Notes: a model not told the origin generated them from the letters alone. 64,000 nt of DNA from Fluviicola sp. (GCF_029266855.1 NZ_JAQSWB010000004.1:124001-188000), one strand, 5' to 3'. Numbered from the stretch's first letter, positions 47,991-59,441 are shown. Program-made: numbers and translations.

Positions 47991-49016
47991 TTAGTCTTTG
48001 ATCAGGAACTGGAATCGATCCAGGTTCTTCAACGCGATACTTGTTCCACGTGCCACAGCTCTCAAGGGATCTTCTGCAATGTGAACAGGTAATTTTGTTT
48101 TCTCATTGATCCTACGATCCAAACCACGCAACATAGAACCACCTCCAGCAAGATAAATCCCTGTCTTGTAGATATCCGCAGAAAGTTCCGGCGGAGTCTG
48201 CTCAAGGGCACTTAAAATCGCTTCTTCGATTTTAGAAATCGTTTTATCCAAAGCATGAGCAACCTCAGAATAGGTAATGATAATTTCTTTTGGAATACCA
48301 GTCATTAAATCACGACCACGCACAGCGTAATCAGCCGGTGGGTTTTCCAATTCAGGCAAAGCTGCACCAACCTCGATTTTAATTTGTTCAGCTGTACGTT
48401 CTCCAACCAGGATATTGTGTTGGCGACGCATGTATTCTTCGATATCGGAAGTGAAATCATCACCTGCAATACGAATGGATTTGTCACAAACAATACCTCC
48501 CAAAGCAATAACTGCAATCTCTGAGGTACCACCACCTATATCAATAATCATGTTACCCATTGGCTCTTCCACATCAATCCCGATTCCGATTGCTGCAGCC
48601 ATTGGCTCATGAATTAAATATACTTCTTTCGCTCCTGCGTGTTCTGCAGAGTCACGCACAGCACGTTTCTCTACCTCTGTAATTCCCGAAGGAATACAGA
48701 TAACCATACGAAGCGTCGGATTAAATAAGCGTTTCCCAGGATTAATCATTTTGATAAATCCGCGAATCATTTGTTCAGCACTTTGAAAGTCTGCAATCAC
48801 ACCATCTTTCAAGGGTCTGACTGTTTCAATTAATTTGTGTGTTTTTCCGTGCATTTGTTGTGCCTTCTTCCCGATGGCAACAACTTTACCCGTTTGAATA
48901 TCTTTTGCTACAATTGACGGCTCATCAACTACCACTTTGTCATTCATAATGATCAGTGTGTTTGCAGTACCTAAGTCAATAGCAATTTCTTGTGTAAGAA
49001 AATTAAACAATCCCAT
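47991..49016 (-). CDS. mreB: Rod shape-determining protein MreB
   Basis: ORF 341 aa; EIAIDLGTANTLIIMN, MIIDIGGGTSEIAVIALGGIV, YLAGGGSMLRGLD. Confidence 0.97.
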   Translation of the reverse strand: MGLFNFLTQEIAIDLGTANTLIIMNDKVVVDEPSIVAKDIQTGKVVAIGKKAQQMHGKTHKLIETVRPLKDGVIADFQSAEQMIRGFIKMINPGKRLFNPTLRMVICIPSGITEVEKRAVRDSAEHAGAKEVYLIHEPMAAAIGIGIDVEEPMGNMIIDIGGGTSEIAVIALGGIVCDKSIRIAGDDFTSDIEEYMRRQHNILVGERTAEQIKIEVGAALPELENPPADYAVRGRDLMTGIPKEIIITYSEVAHALDKTISKIEEAILSALEQTPPELSADIYKTGIYLAGGGSMLRGLDRRINEKTKLPVHIAEDPLRAVARGTSIALKNLDRFQFLIKD

Positions 49017-49074
49017 CTAGCGCGCTCCTTTTTGCGTTTTCCTTTCCTTATTCGTAAATTCCAGGAAAGTGTTA

Positions 49075-49082
49075 CAAAATTA
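49075..49082 (-). promoter_or_regulatory. -7 box TAATTTTG with TTTG 22 bp upstream, for mreB
   Basis: Revcomp of CAAAATTA; CAAAA at 49105 gives the -33 box. Confidence 0.5.
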
Positions 49083-49212
49083 GATTAAATAATCGAAAAA
49101 AAATCAAAACCCTGTTCTAATTTGCAGAAAGAAATTTGAAATTCAACAGATTGGGTGACACATCCTCCTAAAACACACCGAAATCAAGTATCCGTCTGTA
49201 AATCCGAAGCAA

Positions 49213-49245
49213 TAAAAAAGGCATCCGCTGTGAACGAATGCCTTT
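49213..49245 (-). terminator. Rho-independent terminator
   Basis: Minus strand AAAGGCAT-13 nt-ATGCCTTTTTT. Confidence 0.82.
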
Positions 49246-49263
49246 ATCAAGCTACTATTTAAA

Positions 49264-50481
49264 TTAGTTTACGCGTTTTTCTATTGTTCCGTCGTCATAA
49301 ACATAAATTACCAGGCCTTTTTCAGACTCAGAGACTTCCTGACCCAACAGATTTACAATTTTCACCAGTTTCTGGTCCTTCAGTCTGTTATCAACTGATA
49401 TGATAGAAGGATAGGTTCGAACCTGGCCATTCATATCTACTTGTTTCAAGCGGTAATAATTAATCACGTTTCGTGTATAATTATAGACATTCAATTTGTA
49501 ATCCACGGGAGATTCACTATTTCCGGCGCCATCTACCCAGTCGATTTTTGTCCAAACGTCCGAAGCAGGATCTGTTGTCCATTCTACCTGGAAATAATCA
49601 TTGTCGAGTTCTGTTTCTGTTGCCCATTGCAACACATTCACACCTGCCGTATATTTCCCCGAAAAGCCGGACAATTCAACCGGTAAAACCACAGGTGTAC
49701 AACCAATCACTGCAGTAGTTGTATTTGAAGCCCAATTAAAATCGAAGGTATAACCGATCCCCGAGTTACTGTAATTATCAATCAACAAAATATAGACCTG
49801 GTTTGCAGCTACATTCAGGGCATTTACCCAGCGGTCTCCATACTGATTCTCACTGTTATCAGGTTCTCCGGTACGCATTCCGGTATTTCCGTTCCCCTCA
49901 GCATACGAACAGCGAATCGGATCGTTTACCGGTGGACAATTGGCATTTGCACTTGCAGCAGTGAATGGTCCCCAAACAGCAAAGTCATAATCTGAATTTG
50001 AATTCGGATCAATTCGGAAAGAAAGCGAGCCACCTGACTGGATATTGATATAATACCAGGACGATTGATGCTCACTGGTCAAACATCCATTATTTGCATT
50101 GCTCAATTCCTGGATTCCATATCCCGAACTGTTTCCCGGAAGTGATGTTCCCGAGCAAATTTGCTCTGCAGCTTCGCAATTCGTTCCACCTACTTTTTCT
50201 ATGCTGCGAAACGGTCCTTTCGTTTTAGTAACAGATGCGGAAGAAATTCCAATAAGTTGCAGGACCGAATCGATCGATTGAATGGAATAGTTTACCGGTG
50301 TGCTAAAAAGAATCTGATTATCACTCAAAAAGCGATTGTATGTGTCCGGAATGTGTTTTTCAAAATCTGTTAAATAGGACTTATTTTCAGATTCAGTAGC
50401 CGTCAAGGTAATTTTATATTGAAACTGGGAAAATAGAGAATTAGTTGATAAGGCTAATAGAATTAGCAAGATTGGTTTCAT
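49264..50481 (-). CDS. Secreted protein with T9SS-associated C-terminal region
   Basis: ORF 405 aa; signal peptide; SSWYYINIQSGGSLSFRIDPNSNSDYDFAVWGP; VELSGFSGKYTAGVNVLQWATETELDNDYFQVEWT. Confidence 0.75.
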   Translation of the reverse strand: MKPILLILLALSTNSLFSQFQYKITLTATESENKSYLTDFEKHIPDTYNRFLSDNQILFSTPVNYSIQSIDSVLQLIGISSASVTKTKGPFRSIEKVGGTNCEAAEQICSGTSLPGNSSGYGIQELSNANNGCLTSEHQSSWYYINIQSGGSLSFRIDPNSNSDYDFAVWGPFTAASANANCPPVNDPIRCSYAEGNGNTGMRTGEPDNSENQYGDRWVNALNVAANQVYILLIDNYSNSGIGYTFDFNWASNTTTAVIGCTPVVLPVELSGFSGKYTAGVNVLQWATETELDNDYFQVEWTTDPASDVWTKIDWVDGAGNSESPVDYKLNVYNYTRNVINYYRLKQVDMNGQVRTYPSIISVDNRLKDQKLVKIVNLLGQEVSESEKGLVIYVYDDGTIEKRVN

Positions 50482-50710
50482 CGCAAGAATTAATATGTTA
50501 TAGTTGTTGTAATTTAAGACCGCAAAAGTACTGCTTGGTTTCCCAAAGGAGTGCGAAAATCCGATAAAAAGGGGTGATTGGCGAGTTTAAGTATGTGATA
50601 TGCTGGTTTTTGAAAAAATTTGGAAGTCAATTATTGGTTTTTTATGTGGACAAATTCACGGTTCTAAAGGTCCGTGTGAAATTTGACAGAGGCGGTATTT
50701 ATTCTCAACA

Positions 50711-50737
50711 AAAAAGGGAGCTTTTCAACTCCCTTTT
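50711..50737 (-). terminator. Rho-independent terminator downstream of purH
   Basis: AAAAGGGAG-8 nt-CTCCCTTTT. Confidence 0.85.
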
Positions 50738-50754
50738 TAATCATTTATTTTATT

Positions 50755-52287
50755 TTAATGTTTGAAGTGCCTGTTTCCTGTAAATACCATAGCCACACCG
50801 TTTGCATTACAGTAATTAATTGATAATTCATCTTTAATAGAACCTCCGGGCTGAACTACGGCGGTGATCCCTGCAAGATGAGCTATTTCAACACAATCCG
50901 GGAAAGGGAAAAATGCATCGGACGCCATCACTGCGCCTTTCAGGTCAAAACCAAATGATTTTGCCTTTTCAATGGCATGTCTCAAAGCATCCACGCGCGA
51001 TGTTTGCCCCGTTCCACTAGCAAGCAGCTGACCATTCTTTGCTAAAACAATGGTATTTGATTTCGTATGCTTCACCAATTTATTTGCAAAGATCAAATCC
51101 TCTACTTCCTGTGCAGTAGGCACTGAGTTTGTCTTTGACTCAAAGTTGCCAGCCGATTCGGAAAGCATGTCTTTATCTTGCTCTAACACACCATTCAGCA
51201 ATGTTCTGAACTGACGCTTCGGTAACTCTACTTTCTTTTGAACCAATAAAATGCGGTTTTTCTTGCTTTGCAATACTTCCTGAGCATCTGCATCAAATCC
51301 CGGAGCAATCACTACTTCACAAAACAAATCATTTATCAGGGTGGCAGTTGCCAGATCAATCGTGCGGTTTGCGATTAAGATTCCACCAAATGCAGAAGTA
51401 GGGTCTCCTGCCAATGCGTCAGCATAAGCTTGGTCCAGGGTTGGACGTGTAGCCATACCACAGGCATTGTTATGCTTTAAAATTGCGAAGGTGGGATCAT
51501 TGTTTTCAAACTCAGCCATTAATTGTACCGCAGCATCAACGTCGAGTAAGTTATTATAAGAAAGTTCTTTTCCATGTAATTGATCGAACATAGCCGAAAA
51601 ATCTCCGTGGAACCATCCTTTTTGATGCGGATTCTCTCCGTAACGAAGTGGCTGGCTCTCTAAAATACTTTGCTTAAATACGGGAGTTTCCTCTCCTTCA
51701 TTAAAGTAATTAAAGATATGTGTGTCATAGTGGGAAGAGATCATAAATGCTTTCCCTGCAAACTGCTTTCTTTGATCCAATGTCGATGACGCGCCCTGTT
51801 CATTCAAAATTGACAGAAATTCACCGTACTGATTTACGGAAGGAATAATTACCACATCGTTGTAATTTTTAGCAGCTGCACGGATCAAAGAAATTCCACC
51901 GATATCGATCTTTTCAATAATGGATTGGTGATCCGCACCGGATGCTACCGTTTCTTCAAACGGATATAAATCAACAATCACCAGGTCAATTGTGGGAATA
52001 TTGAATTGTTTTGCCTGGTCTAAATCAGCCTGAAGATTTCTTCTGTGTAAGATTCCACCGAAAATAGCAGGATGCAAGGTTTTCACACGGCCTCCAAAAA
52101 TTTCAGGGTACGAAGTCATTGATTCAACCGGTATAACCGGAATTCCCAATCCCTCAATAAATGTCTGAGTTCCGCCGGTAGAATATATGCTTACGTTTTC
52201 TTCATGCAGTTTACGCACAATCGGCTCCAAGCCATCTTTGTAATAAACTGAAATTAAAGCTCCTGTAATTTTCTTTGTGTTTTCCAT
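50755..52287 (-). CDS. purH: Bifunctional AICAR transformylase/IMP cyclohydrolase
   Basis: ORF 510 aa; STGGTQTFIEGLGIPV, GRVKTLHPAIFGGIL, LRYGENPHQKGWF, ILKHNNACGMA. Confidence 0.95.
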   Translation of the reverse strand: MENTKKITGALISVYYKDGLEPIVRKLHEENVSIYSTGGTQTFIEGLGIPVIPVESMTSYPEIFGGRVKTLHPAIFGGILHRRNLQADLDQAKQFNIPTIDLVIVDLYPFEETVASGADHQSIIEKIDIGGISLIRAAAKNYNDVVIIPSVNQYGEFLSILNEQGASSTLDQRKQFAGKAFMISSHYDTHIFNYFNEGEETPVFKQSILESQPLRYGENPHQKGWFHGDFSAMFDQLHGKELSYNNLLDVDAAVQLMAEFENNDPTFAILKHNNACGMATRPTLDQAYADALAGDPTSAFGGILIANRTIDLATATLINDLFCEVVIAPGFDADAQEVLQSKKNRILLVQKKVELPKRQFRTLLNGVLEQDKDMLSESAGNFESKTNSVPTAQEVEDLIFANKLVKHTKSNTIVLAKNGQLLASGTGQTSRVDALRHAIEKAKSFGFDLKGAVMASDAFFPFPDCVEIAHLAGITAVVQPGGSIKDELSINYCNANGVAMVFTGNRHFKH

Positions 52288-52480
52288 ATGTCAACTTTGT
52301 TCCTTCCGAATCAACCTGATTCGAGGGCGCAAAAGTACAGCTTTAAATGGAAAACCGTTGTAGTTTATTGATAATTAATTACCAACAAACCCGGAAGAAA
52401 TATACAAGTTCAATTATTTACCATGTAGAAGGAGGATAAGTGTACTCTTATCCCGACACGCTAAAAATCACAGCTATTCA

Positions 52481-53524
52481 CTATCTGAATCCTTTTCTTC
52501 TTGTTTTAAATATCGCATTATTCAGATTCGTATAACTAATGGAAAACTCAAGGCTCCCCCCTTTATAGCCATATCTGAGTGCAGACAAGGTAATATCGTA
52601 CGATACTCCAAAATGGAATCCTCTCCAATCAACCTGCATAGTAGGCGAAACAGCATCCTTCAGCCTGGTATAAACTCCCAGACCAATAAAGGCATCCTGG
52701 TTCAAACCGGTAATTTTACCACCATCCGTGAAACGTCTTCTCAAAATCAGTCCTAAAATGGATTCATAGTGACCACCCTGGATGAATTGTGCAAATTGTG
52801 CATCAAATGCCATTTTGGTGCCTGGAATATCCATTGAATATTTCACCATCCCTACATATTTTCGTGCGAGTTGTTCCTGAGATCCTGACCGGTAGCGCAA
52901 TGCAGGAGCATTCAAGTGATAGCCTGCGAAGCCTACCTGGAATTTCATATCATTATTTCGCGCGAAGGTACTTTGCCCACCATCGAACTGATAGAAAACC
53001 CCTGCAGAGGCATCCAAATACATAAACGAACTTAAACTACCTGTTTCTCCGCTAACAATAGTCGGATCGTATGCTCCGTTCCCGTTCCACTGGGAATCAT
53101 AAATCAATCGCGACATATTTCCCGAGCGGTTTCCGACACCGCCCTGGATTCCAAGAGACAGTTGGCTGCCGTTTCCAACCGGAAGAATCCCAGAAACTGT
53201 AACTGATCCGGTTTGTAATCCATATCCGGAACTTCCGGCAACATCATTATAAAACTGAACACCCACTCCAAGATGTGCCTTCGGTTTTCTGTCGTTTTTG
53301 AAAAAATTGGCATCTGCAGCCAATCCTGTTGTCATGTATGTTGTGCCACCACCCAGCCACTGATTTCTATGTTGAATCGCAATTCTTTCCCAACCATCAT
53401 AAACTCCGACTGCTCCCGGATTGAGCAGATTCGGAGATTGAAGTATTTGAGTTACATGAAAATCCTGGGCACTTGCTGACAAAGTTGTCAGAAATACAAG
53501 TGCCGTTAAAGTCCCTCTCTTCAT
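52481..53524 (-). CDS. PorP/SprF family type IX secretion-associated outer membrane protein
   Basis: ORF 347 aa; NLLNPGAVGVYDGWERIAIQHRNQWLGGGTTYMTTGLAAD; C-term YDITLSALRYGYKGGSLEFSISY. Confidence 0.92.
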   Translation of the reverse strand: MKRGTLTALVFLTTLSASAQDFHVTQILQSPNLLNPGAVGVYDGWERIAIQHRNQWLGGGTTYMTTGLAADANFFKNDRKPKAHLGVGVQFYNDVAGSSGYGLQTGSVTVSGILPVGNGSQLSLGIQGGVGNRSGNMSRLIYDSQWNGNGAYDPTIVSGETGSLSSFMYLDASAGVFYQFDGGQSTFARNNDMKFQVGFAGYHLNAPALRYRSGSQEQLARKYVGMVKYSMDIPGTKMAFDAQFAQFIQGGHYESILGLILRRRFTDGGKITGLNQDAFIGLGVYTRLKDAVSPTMQVDWRGFHFGVSYDITLSALRYGYKGGSLEFSISYTNLNNAIFKTRRKGFR

Positions 53525-53526
53525 GA

Positions 53527-56500
53527 TTATCTTGTTACAGTGATGTTACCGGTATACTTTTCTTTTCTGCCATCCGTGAAAGTCACATCGGCCTGATAAG
53601 CATATACACCTGTATTAATTTTTACGCCATTGAAGATTCCGTCCCATTTGAAATTTACATCGGAGCTAACAACCATTCGATTCCCCCAACGGTCATAAAC
53701 ATACCAGGTAAATGAAAGAACATCTCTTCCTATTCTTGGAGCCAAATAATCGTTTAAGCCATCTCCATTCGGAGAGAAAGCTGTTGGCATATGGAATCCA
53801 AGGAAGCAGTTTTCTCCTACCGGATTCGGATCACATGAATCAAGCGGATCTGTTCCGTTCGCTACCTCATCTCCATCGTTGATTCCATCATCATCTGTAT
53901 CCGGATTATTCGGATCGGTTCCATATTGAGCCTCAGAACCATCCAGGATACCATCGCCATCCGTATCGATATTACACTGTGGTGTTGCATTCGGCGGATC
54001 ACAAGGATCCAATGGATTCGTACCATTTGTTATCTCATCACCATCATTAATTCCGTCTCCATCCGTATCCGGATTTGTAGGATTGGTACCTGCAGTTGTT
54101 TCTTCAGCATTTGTAAGTCCGTCACCATCCTGATCACAAGGTCCGGCATTTGGATTTGGAATACACGGATCCGTATTTGCAGGGTCAGTTTCATCATTCA
54201 CTCCGTCACCATCCACATCAGCAGTACTTGACTCCAATCCGTCTATGATTCCGTCGCCATCAGTATCTAAAGGATTAGATGGGTCAGGACCTATTTCAGG
54301 ACAATCACCTTCTCCATCTCCATCAGTATCCGGGTTATTGGGATCGGTTCCAGCAGTAACTTCGTCGGTATTTGTACAGCCGTCACCATCAAGGTCCGGA
54401 TTATCTGCAATAAACACAGCTGTGATTGTCACAGGTGCAACAATATCCATAGAGTTAGTATCCTGGGCTACAGGAGCAGTTAATGTGTTCGCTGTATGTT
54501 CCCAATGCGAGAATACAAAACCGGTTAATGGCCGTGCTATTAAATTGGTTTGAATTCCTCCGAAATAATTAGCAGACCACGGATATGTAGGTGCCCAAAT
54601 TGAGTTTACTTTTACCTCTCCGGAAAGAGCAGGACTAACCGTCACAACAATTGCATTCGGGCCGGTTACCTCGTAACAATCTGTCATTCCCTGATTCAAG
54701 GCAGTACATCTCAAATTTATAAAATCTCTCATCGCCTGCACATTGGTTTGCCAACCTGCAACAGATCCGCCCCATTTCGCACAATGCTGTGTCATTTCAG
54801 GTGCAATTTGATTGACCATACTGTCAAGCAGGTTAATCATATATGGACAAGAGAAGTGCGTGTTCACCAAATCAATGTATCTGGAAATGTAATATTGCTC
54901 AACAAGCGGGTTTTCATCGATTAGTTTTTCCAGGATGTCGGTATGACCTTGTCCGCCAGGGTTCGGAAGATTCTCCACATTACACGGGTCTGCATTTGCG
55001 GAAGGATCCGGAATCCCGGTAAAGTTTATATAATGTCCGAAACATGCATCCATATCCCATAGCGTATAGCGCCATTTTTTCTTGTCGCCATTCGGATCCA
55101 TTCCACGCCACCAACCCGTATTCCAGTTTAACCAGTCCTGGCTAACGATATAAGAGTTCAGTACGAAATAGTCTACCAGAGACTCCCAATTCAGTAAGCT
55201 GTCTACATAATTGAAATTGGCAGCAACACCCATATTGTTTGTGTTGATATAATTTCTCAATGCATTCCAGCTAGGCTGTGCGTTCGGAGCTCCGAATTCT
55301 TCCCAGGTTCCTCCCCAGGTTTTCAGGTATTGCAGGTTAAATTTATCCTGATTATAGTAATGTTTCGTATAATCTGCATCATCTACCTTTTCACGAAGCT
55401 CGTACACTCCCCAATACTGGCCATTTAAATAAACCACACAAGGTCTCCAGGTACGTTCGTCCAGTTTCAGATCTGCACGTTGAGATAAGGTATGTACAAA
55501 AGCATCTCGGATATGTGCTCCTCCATTTTCAAAGGGATAATTATCACTTGCAGCAGGTTTTAGAATCAATCGCTGAAATTTATCACGGTTCACCGATGGA
55601 AATATCTGATGTTCAAATTCATGTTCGTAACCGTATTGGTCACGCATTATAAAATCAAAACCTCTTTGAGGATATGCCCAGGAATCGTTACCGTGCTTGT
55701 TAAACTGCCCTTCACCTTTCCCGATAAAAGACTCATCAGCTTCCCACAATTCAAAAAATCCCTGAGGTTCGATTTGACTTCCTGCCAAAAGTGTTGCTAC
55801 TGAATTAGATCCTGCACCAGCAATGGATACAACCGGAACCGTATGATTCACATTAATGAAATAAGTTCCCGACATGGTAAAACTCGGTTGATCTGTGGAG
55901 AAAGCTTTTGCACGTAAAACGCTGGTAGCACTTATTGAAACCGGACCGGAATATAAAGTAGATGCTGCCGTAGGCTCAGATCCATCCGTTGTATAACGAA
56001 TCGTTGCAGAACCCATAGGACAGGTTATTGTAATGTTTTGAGTTGTGGTATAAAATCCTGGTGCAACACTGAATACAGGAGTTGGAGTATAAAAATTGAT
56101 ACCTCCTGCATTAGCTGCCCCGGGAGTTGGAGTAAGGAAAAGTCTCCACGTTGCTGCTCCGTTTGTTTGACGACCAATTGAATGGTTTTGTTTCGTCATC
56201 TGTGTAAATTCAATAAAATCTATTGTTGTACCACCCGGACTTGTTAAAATAAACCACTCGTTAGAAGTTTGAGCCAGGTTAAAATCAGGATGTAACTGAC
56301 CTCCGGAAGTTACTCCCCGTCCGCTACAGTAAACCATCAGGTAGCCGTTGGCAGGAATTGATCCGGAAGGAACTTGCCACTTTTGCGGATTATTGTCATC
56401 ATCTGACAAATAATATCCTGTAAGATCCACCGCTGCAGCGCCGGTATTGTATAATTCGATCCAATCCTCGCGTTCACCGAATGCATCGGTTGGACCATTG

Positions 56501-56607
56501 ATATTGGAACAGGAATATTCATTGATTACGACCTGAGAATTTGCTGTGCCTGACAGCAAAATAAATAAGAGGAAACAAGTCGTTTTAAAGAGAGGTAACA
56601 ATTTCAT
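53527..56607 (-). CDS. Secreted CotH-kinase/LTD protein with TSP3 repeats and T9SS type B C-terminal domain
   Basis: ORF 1026 aa; LTD, chitobiase-like ([12 protein letters not shown]), CotH ([15 protein letters not shown]...DAFVH...[18 protein letters not shown]), DTDGDG repeats, [12 protein letters not shown]...TGVYAYQ. Confidence 0.9.
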   Translation of the reverse strand: MKLLPLFKTTCFLLFILLSGTANSQVVINEYSCSNINGPTDAFGEREDWIELYNTGAAAVDLTGYYLSDDDNNPQKWQVPSGSIPANGYLMVYCSGRGVTSGGQLHPDFNLAQTSNEWFILTSPGGTTIDFIEFTQMTKQNHSIGRQTNGAATWRLFLTPTPGAANAGGINFYTPTPVFSVAPGFYTTTQNITITCPMGSATIRYTTDGSEPTAASTLYSGPVSISATSVLRAKAFSTDQPSFTMSGTYFINVNHTVPVVSIAGAGSNSVATLLAGSQIEPQGFFELWEADESFIGKGEGQFNKHGNDSWAYPQRGFDFIMRDQYGYEHEFEHQIFPSVNRDKFQRLILKPAASDNYPFENGGAHIRDAFVHTLSQRADLKLDERTWRPCVVYLNGQYWGVYELREKVDDADYTKHYYNQDKFNLQYLKTWGGTWEEFGAPNAQPSWNALRNYINTNNMGVAANFNYVDSLLNWESLVDYFVLNSYIVSQDWLNWNTGWWRGMDPNGDKKKWRYTLWDMDACFGHYINFTGIPDPSANADPCNVENLPNPGGQGHTDILEKLIDENPLVEQYYISRYIDLVNTHFSCPYMINLLDSMVNQIAPEMTQHCAKWGGSVAGWQTNVQAMRDFINLRCTALNQGMTDCYEVTGPNAIVVTVSPALSGEVKVNSIWAPTYPWSANYFGGIQTNLIARPLTGFVFSHWEHTANTLTAPVAQDTNSMDIVAPVTITAVFIADNPDLDGDGCTNTDEVTAGTDPNNPDTDGDGEGDCPEIGPDPSNPLDTDGDGIIDGLESSTADVDGDGVNDETDPANTDPCIPNPNAGPCDQDGDGLTNAEETTAGTNPTNPDTDGDGINDGDEITNGTNPLDPCDPPNATPQCNIDTDGDGILDGSEAQYGTDPNNPDTDDDGINDGDEVANGTDPLDSCDPNPVGENCFLGFHMPTAFSPNGDGLNDYLAPRIGRDVLSFTWYVYDRWGNRMVVSSDVNFKWDGIFNGVKINTGVYAYQADVTFTDGRKEKYTGNITVTR
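53830..54420 (-). repeat. Coding TSP3-type calcium-binding repeats
   Basis: Repeated [14 protein letters not shown] / TDGDGIxDGxE in the adhesin. Confidence 0.85.
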
Positions 56608-56789
56608 GTGTAGTTTTCATTTAAAGAGTGTATAATTTTACGAATCTTTTCTGTTATAATCCAAACACTAGACGTAATTTTTCACGAAAAGTGGCGGAAA
56701 AGTTCTTTTTTATTTTGTAATTCCTTATTACATAAGTATTATTTGATTAAAATTCTCTTAATATTGCGTGTTCTATATAAACCAGAATA

Positions 56790-57215
56790 ATGAAAAAACT
56801 AATTTTTGGAATTGTCATTCTCTCCGCAATTTCAGCATGTAAAAAAGTAGAAGGCGACGGTGGTCGCGCATCAATCAGTGGAAATGTAACTGTTAATGAA
56901 CGCCTGTATATCAATGGCTTGTGTGTCGATACAGTCACTTATTCCGGTGCCGCAGAAGATTTGTATATAATTTACGGTGACGGTGATGTAATGTACGATG
57001 ATAAGATCGAGGTTTCTTACGACGGCTCATTCAAGTTTGAGTTTTTACAACCGGGAACCTATACCATTTTCGGATACAGCAAGATTTTTCATCCCGGGAA
57101 TAATATTCCGAATAACGACGACGATTACAACACGATGGAAGTTGTGAGTAAAACAGTAACTATCGGCAAAAAGGAAAATGCGGATATCGGAACTATTACG
57201 CTAATCAAAAACTAA
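56790..57215 (+). CDS. Putative lipoprotein, hypothetical
   Basis: ORF 141 aa; ILSAISACKKVEG lipobox. Confidence 0.75.
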   Translation: MKKLIFGIVILSAISACKKVEGDGGRASISGNVTVNERLYINGLCVDTVTYSGAAEDLYIIYGDGDVMYDDKIEVSYDGSFKFEFLQPGTYTIFGYSKIFHPGNNIPNNDDDYNTMEVVSKTVTIGKKENADIGTITLIKN

Positions 57216-57944
57216 ATGAAGTCCTTATTTATTGCTGCCCTTTTCCTTACGCCTTGTTTCATGGCGTGGAACCAGAGCACGAGAGGTCAGTTTTGGTTTA
57301 GTGCGGGTGTAAAACGCGAGATTAAATACAATCTGGAAGCTAATTTAAATACAAATGTACGGCTGAATAATTACGGTCAGCTAGCTACTCTTTACCAGGA
57401 GGCAAGTTTAAAGTACACGAAACTGGATTGGTTAAGACCTTCCATTGAATACCGGATTATTACCGATTACGATGAACGCAGAAATTACGACAATAGCCAT
57501 CGTTTGAATTTCAATGCTGATTTCCGCCATAAAGTGAAGCAACTCAAATTCGGTGCCCGTTTGCGCTATCAGATGTATATTGGCGGATATGCTACTACCG
57601 GGGGAGATCTGGATCCTGCTTTTCGAATCAAACCTCATATTGAGTGGGATAAACCGAAATCAAAAATAACTCCTGAAGCTTCCGTAGAATTTTTCTATAA
57701 CCCGAATAACGGGCCTTTCGGACACACCTGGAACCGCGTTCGTTACGGATTAACCCTGAACTTCAATTTACCGGGGTCAAATGACCTGGGCTTAACCTAT
57801 TATTACGGACAAAAGTTCAATACCAAGAATAACTACAACGAACACATTCTTTCTTTGGAATATACTTTTGAATGGAAAAAGGCAAAGAAGAAGAAAAAGA
57901 AAGATGACGACGAACTGGAGGAAGATATTGAGTATCCGAAATAA
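57216..57944 (+). CDS. DUF2490-like outer membrane beta-barrel protein
   Basis: ORF 242 aa; STRGQFWFSAGVKREIKYNLEANLNTNVRLNN..., NRVRYGLTLNFNLPGSNDLGLTYYYGQKFN. Confidence 0.75.
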   Translation: MKSLFIAALFLTPCFMAWNQSTRGQFWFSAGVKREIKYNLEANLNTNVRLNNYGQLATLYQEASLKYTKLDWLRPSIEYRIITDYDERRNYDNSHRLNFNADFRHKVKQLKFGARLRYQMYIGGYATTGGDLDPAFRIKPHIEWDKPKSKITPEASVEFFYNPNNGPFGHTWNRVRYGLTLNFNLPGSNDLGLTYYYGQKFNTKNNYNEHILSLEYTFEWKKAKKKKKKDDDELEEDIEYPK

Positions 57945-58043
57945 TAAACAAGTTTAAAAGCTTAAAGGGTTCAAAAAGTTCAAGTAACTTGTTTTTAAGG
58001 AAATGATACTTTGAACATTTGAACTCTTCTGCTTTTTGATTTT

Positions 58044-59441
58044 TTAGAAAAGCACGTCTCTGCGCTGGCTGTCCAACTTCAATAAGATAAACAGGAGCAT
58101 TGAGAAAGACATCAAAGAAGATCCTCCGTAGCTAAAGAATGGCAGTGGAATTCCAATTACGGGGGCCAAACCTATATTCATCCCGATATTGACTGCAAAG
58201 TGGTAGAAGACGATCATCGCCACACAGTAGGCATATACCCGGTTAAAAGTGGAACGCTGACGTTCGGCTATCACAATGATCCGGAACAACATCCCCATAA
58301 AGAGGCCAACAATTACCAAACTTCCCATGAAACCCCATTCTTCTGCCAACGGACAAAAAATAAAATCCGTTTCGCTTTCAGGAACATGATTTGAACGAAC
58401 ACTGGCCACACTCGCTTTTTTATATCCTTTTCCGAAGAGTCCGCCGGAACCAACTGCAGCCATAGCCCTGTTGCGATTATAATCCTTCCCGTCATCGTCT
58501 TTACGCAAACCGAGAACCAATTCGATCCGGTCCTTTTGGTGAGGAGCTAAGCTGGAAAAAGAAAAGTTGACTGTGGTTGAAACCGCAACTGATAAAAACC
58601 AACCTGTAACGATGATTAGAAGAACCCTTCTCTGATCACGACGAGATGAGATCCAACGCAAAATTAAATATGCGATTAGTGCAATTAAGGTAATAACAGT
58701 AATGACACCATAAAAACCGGGGATCAAAACTCCGCGCATGAAGGTGAATTCATATTTGTTCCCGCTCATCAAAAGTGTTACGATGGAAAGAAATACGACA
58801 TAGAATAAAATCGGAATGAAGTGGCTTCCAACCCATGTTTCCTTAAAGCGAACTCCCGGAATTGCATTGACTAATTTCAATACCAGGGGATCAAAAGTAA
58901 TTCCTTCACGGTACAGGACGAAGAAAAAGGAAGTAAACACAACAAATGTTCCCGCATCCGGCTGAAGCAAGATCATAACCATCGGCACCATAACTATTGC
59001 CAGGGCTATAAATACTGTCTGCACATTTTGGTTCTTTACATTAACCGTTGAAATGTAACGTGAGAGAACAATTGCAGTTCCAATCTTCATAAACTCGGCG
59101 GGCTGAATTCCCATGGTTCCGATTCCAAGCCAGGCCCGTGCACCATTGATCGGTGGTGTGAAGAGAACCACAACCAGCAGGGAAAAACAAAAGAGGTAAA
59201 TAGGTATGGCAAATTTTCTATAGATATCCGAATCGATCAGGAAAACAAGGAACCCAAGGAAAATAGATATTCCCACCCACATAATCTGCTTTCCGTATTT
59301 CTGGGAAAAATCAAAAATATTGGGATGATCCGGATCATATGCAGCAGAGTAAACATTGGCAATCCCCATACCCAGCATAATGACTACAATTGAAAGTAAC
59401 CACCAGTCTACATGCTGTGTCAGTGAATCGTCTCTTCTCAT
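58044..59441 (-). CDS. rodA: Rod shape-determining protein RodA
   Basis: ORF 465 aa; INGARAWLGIGTMGIQPAEFMKIG, ESETDFIFCPLAEEWGFMGS, IPLPFFSYGGSSLMS. Confidence 0.95.
   Translation of the reverse strand: MRRDDSLTQHVDWWLLSIVVIMLGMGIANVYSAAYDPDHPNIFDFSQKYGKQIMWVGISIFLGFLVFLIDSDIYRKFAIPIYLFCFSLLVVVLFTPPINGARAWLGIGTMGIQPAEFMKIGTAIVLSRYISTVNVKNQNVQTVFIALAIVMVPMVMILLQPDAGTFVVFTSFFFVLYREGITFDPLVLKLVNAIPGVRFKETWVGSHFIPILFYVVFLSIVTLLMSGNKYEFTFMRGVLIPGFYGVITVITLIALIAYLILRWISSRRDQRRVLLIIVTGWFLSVAVSTTVNFSFSSLAPHQKDRIELVLGLRKDDDGKDYNRNRAMAAVGSGGLFGKGYKKASVASVRSNHVPESETDFIFCPLAEEWGFMGSLVIVGLFMGMLFRIIVIAERQRSTFNRVYAYCVAMIVFYHFAVNIGMNIGLAPVIGIPLPFFSYGGSSLMSFSMLLFILLKLDSQRRDVLF

Noticed and set aside
53926-54553. 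Two ~100-aa + strand ORFs (53926..54231, 54245..54553)
   Set aside because: Antisense to the GAT-GGN-GAT-rich TSP3 repeats of the adhesin; low-complexity translation (RIRICRIG..., SPSPSPS), an artefact of repeat composition.
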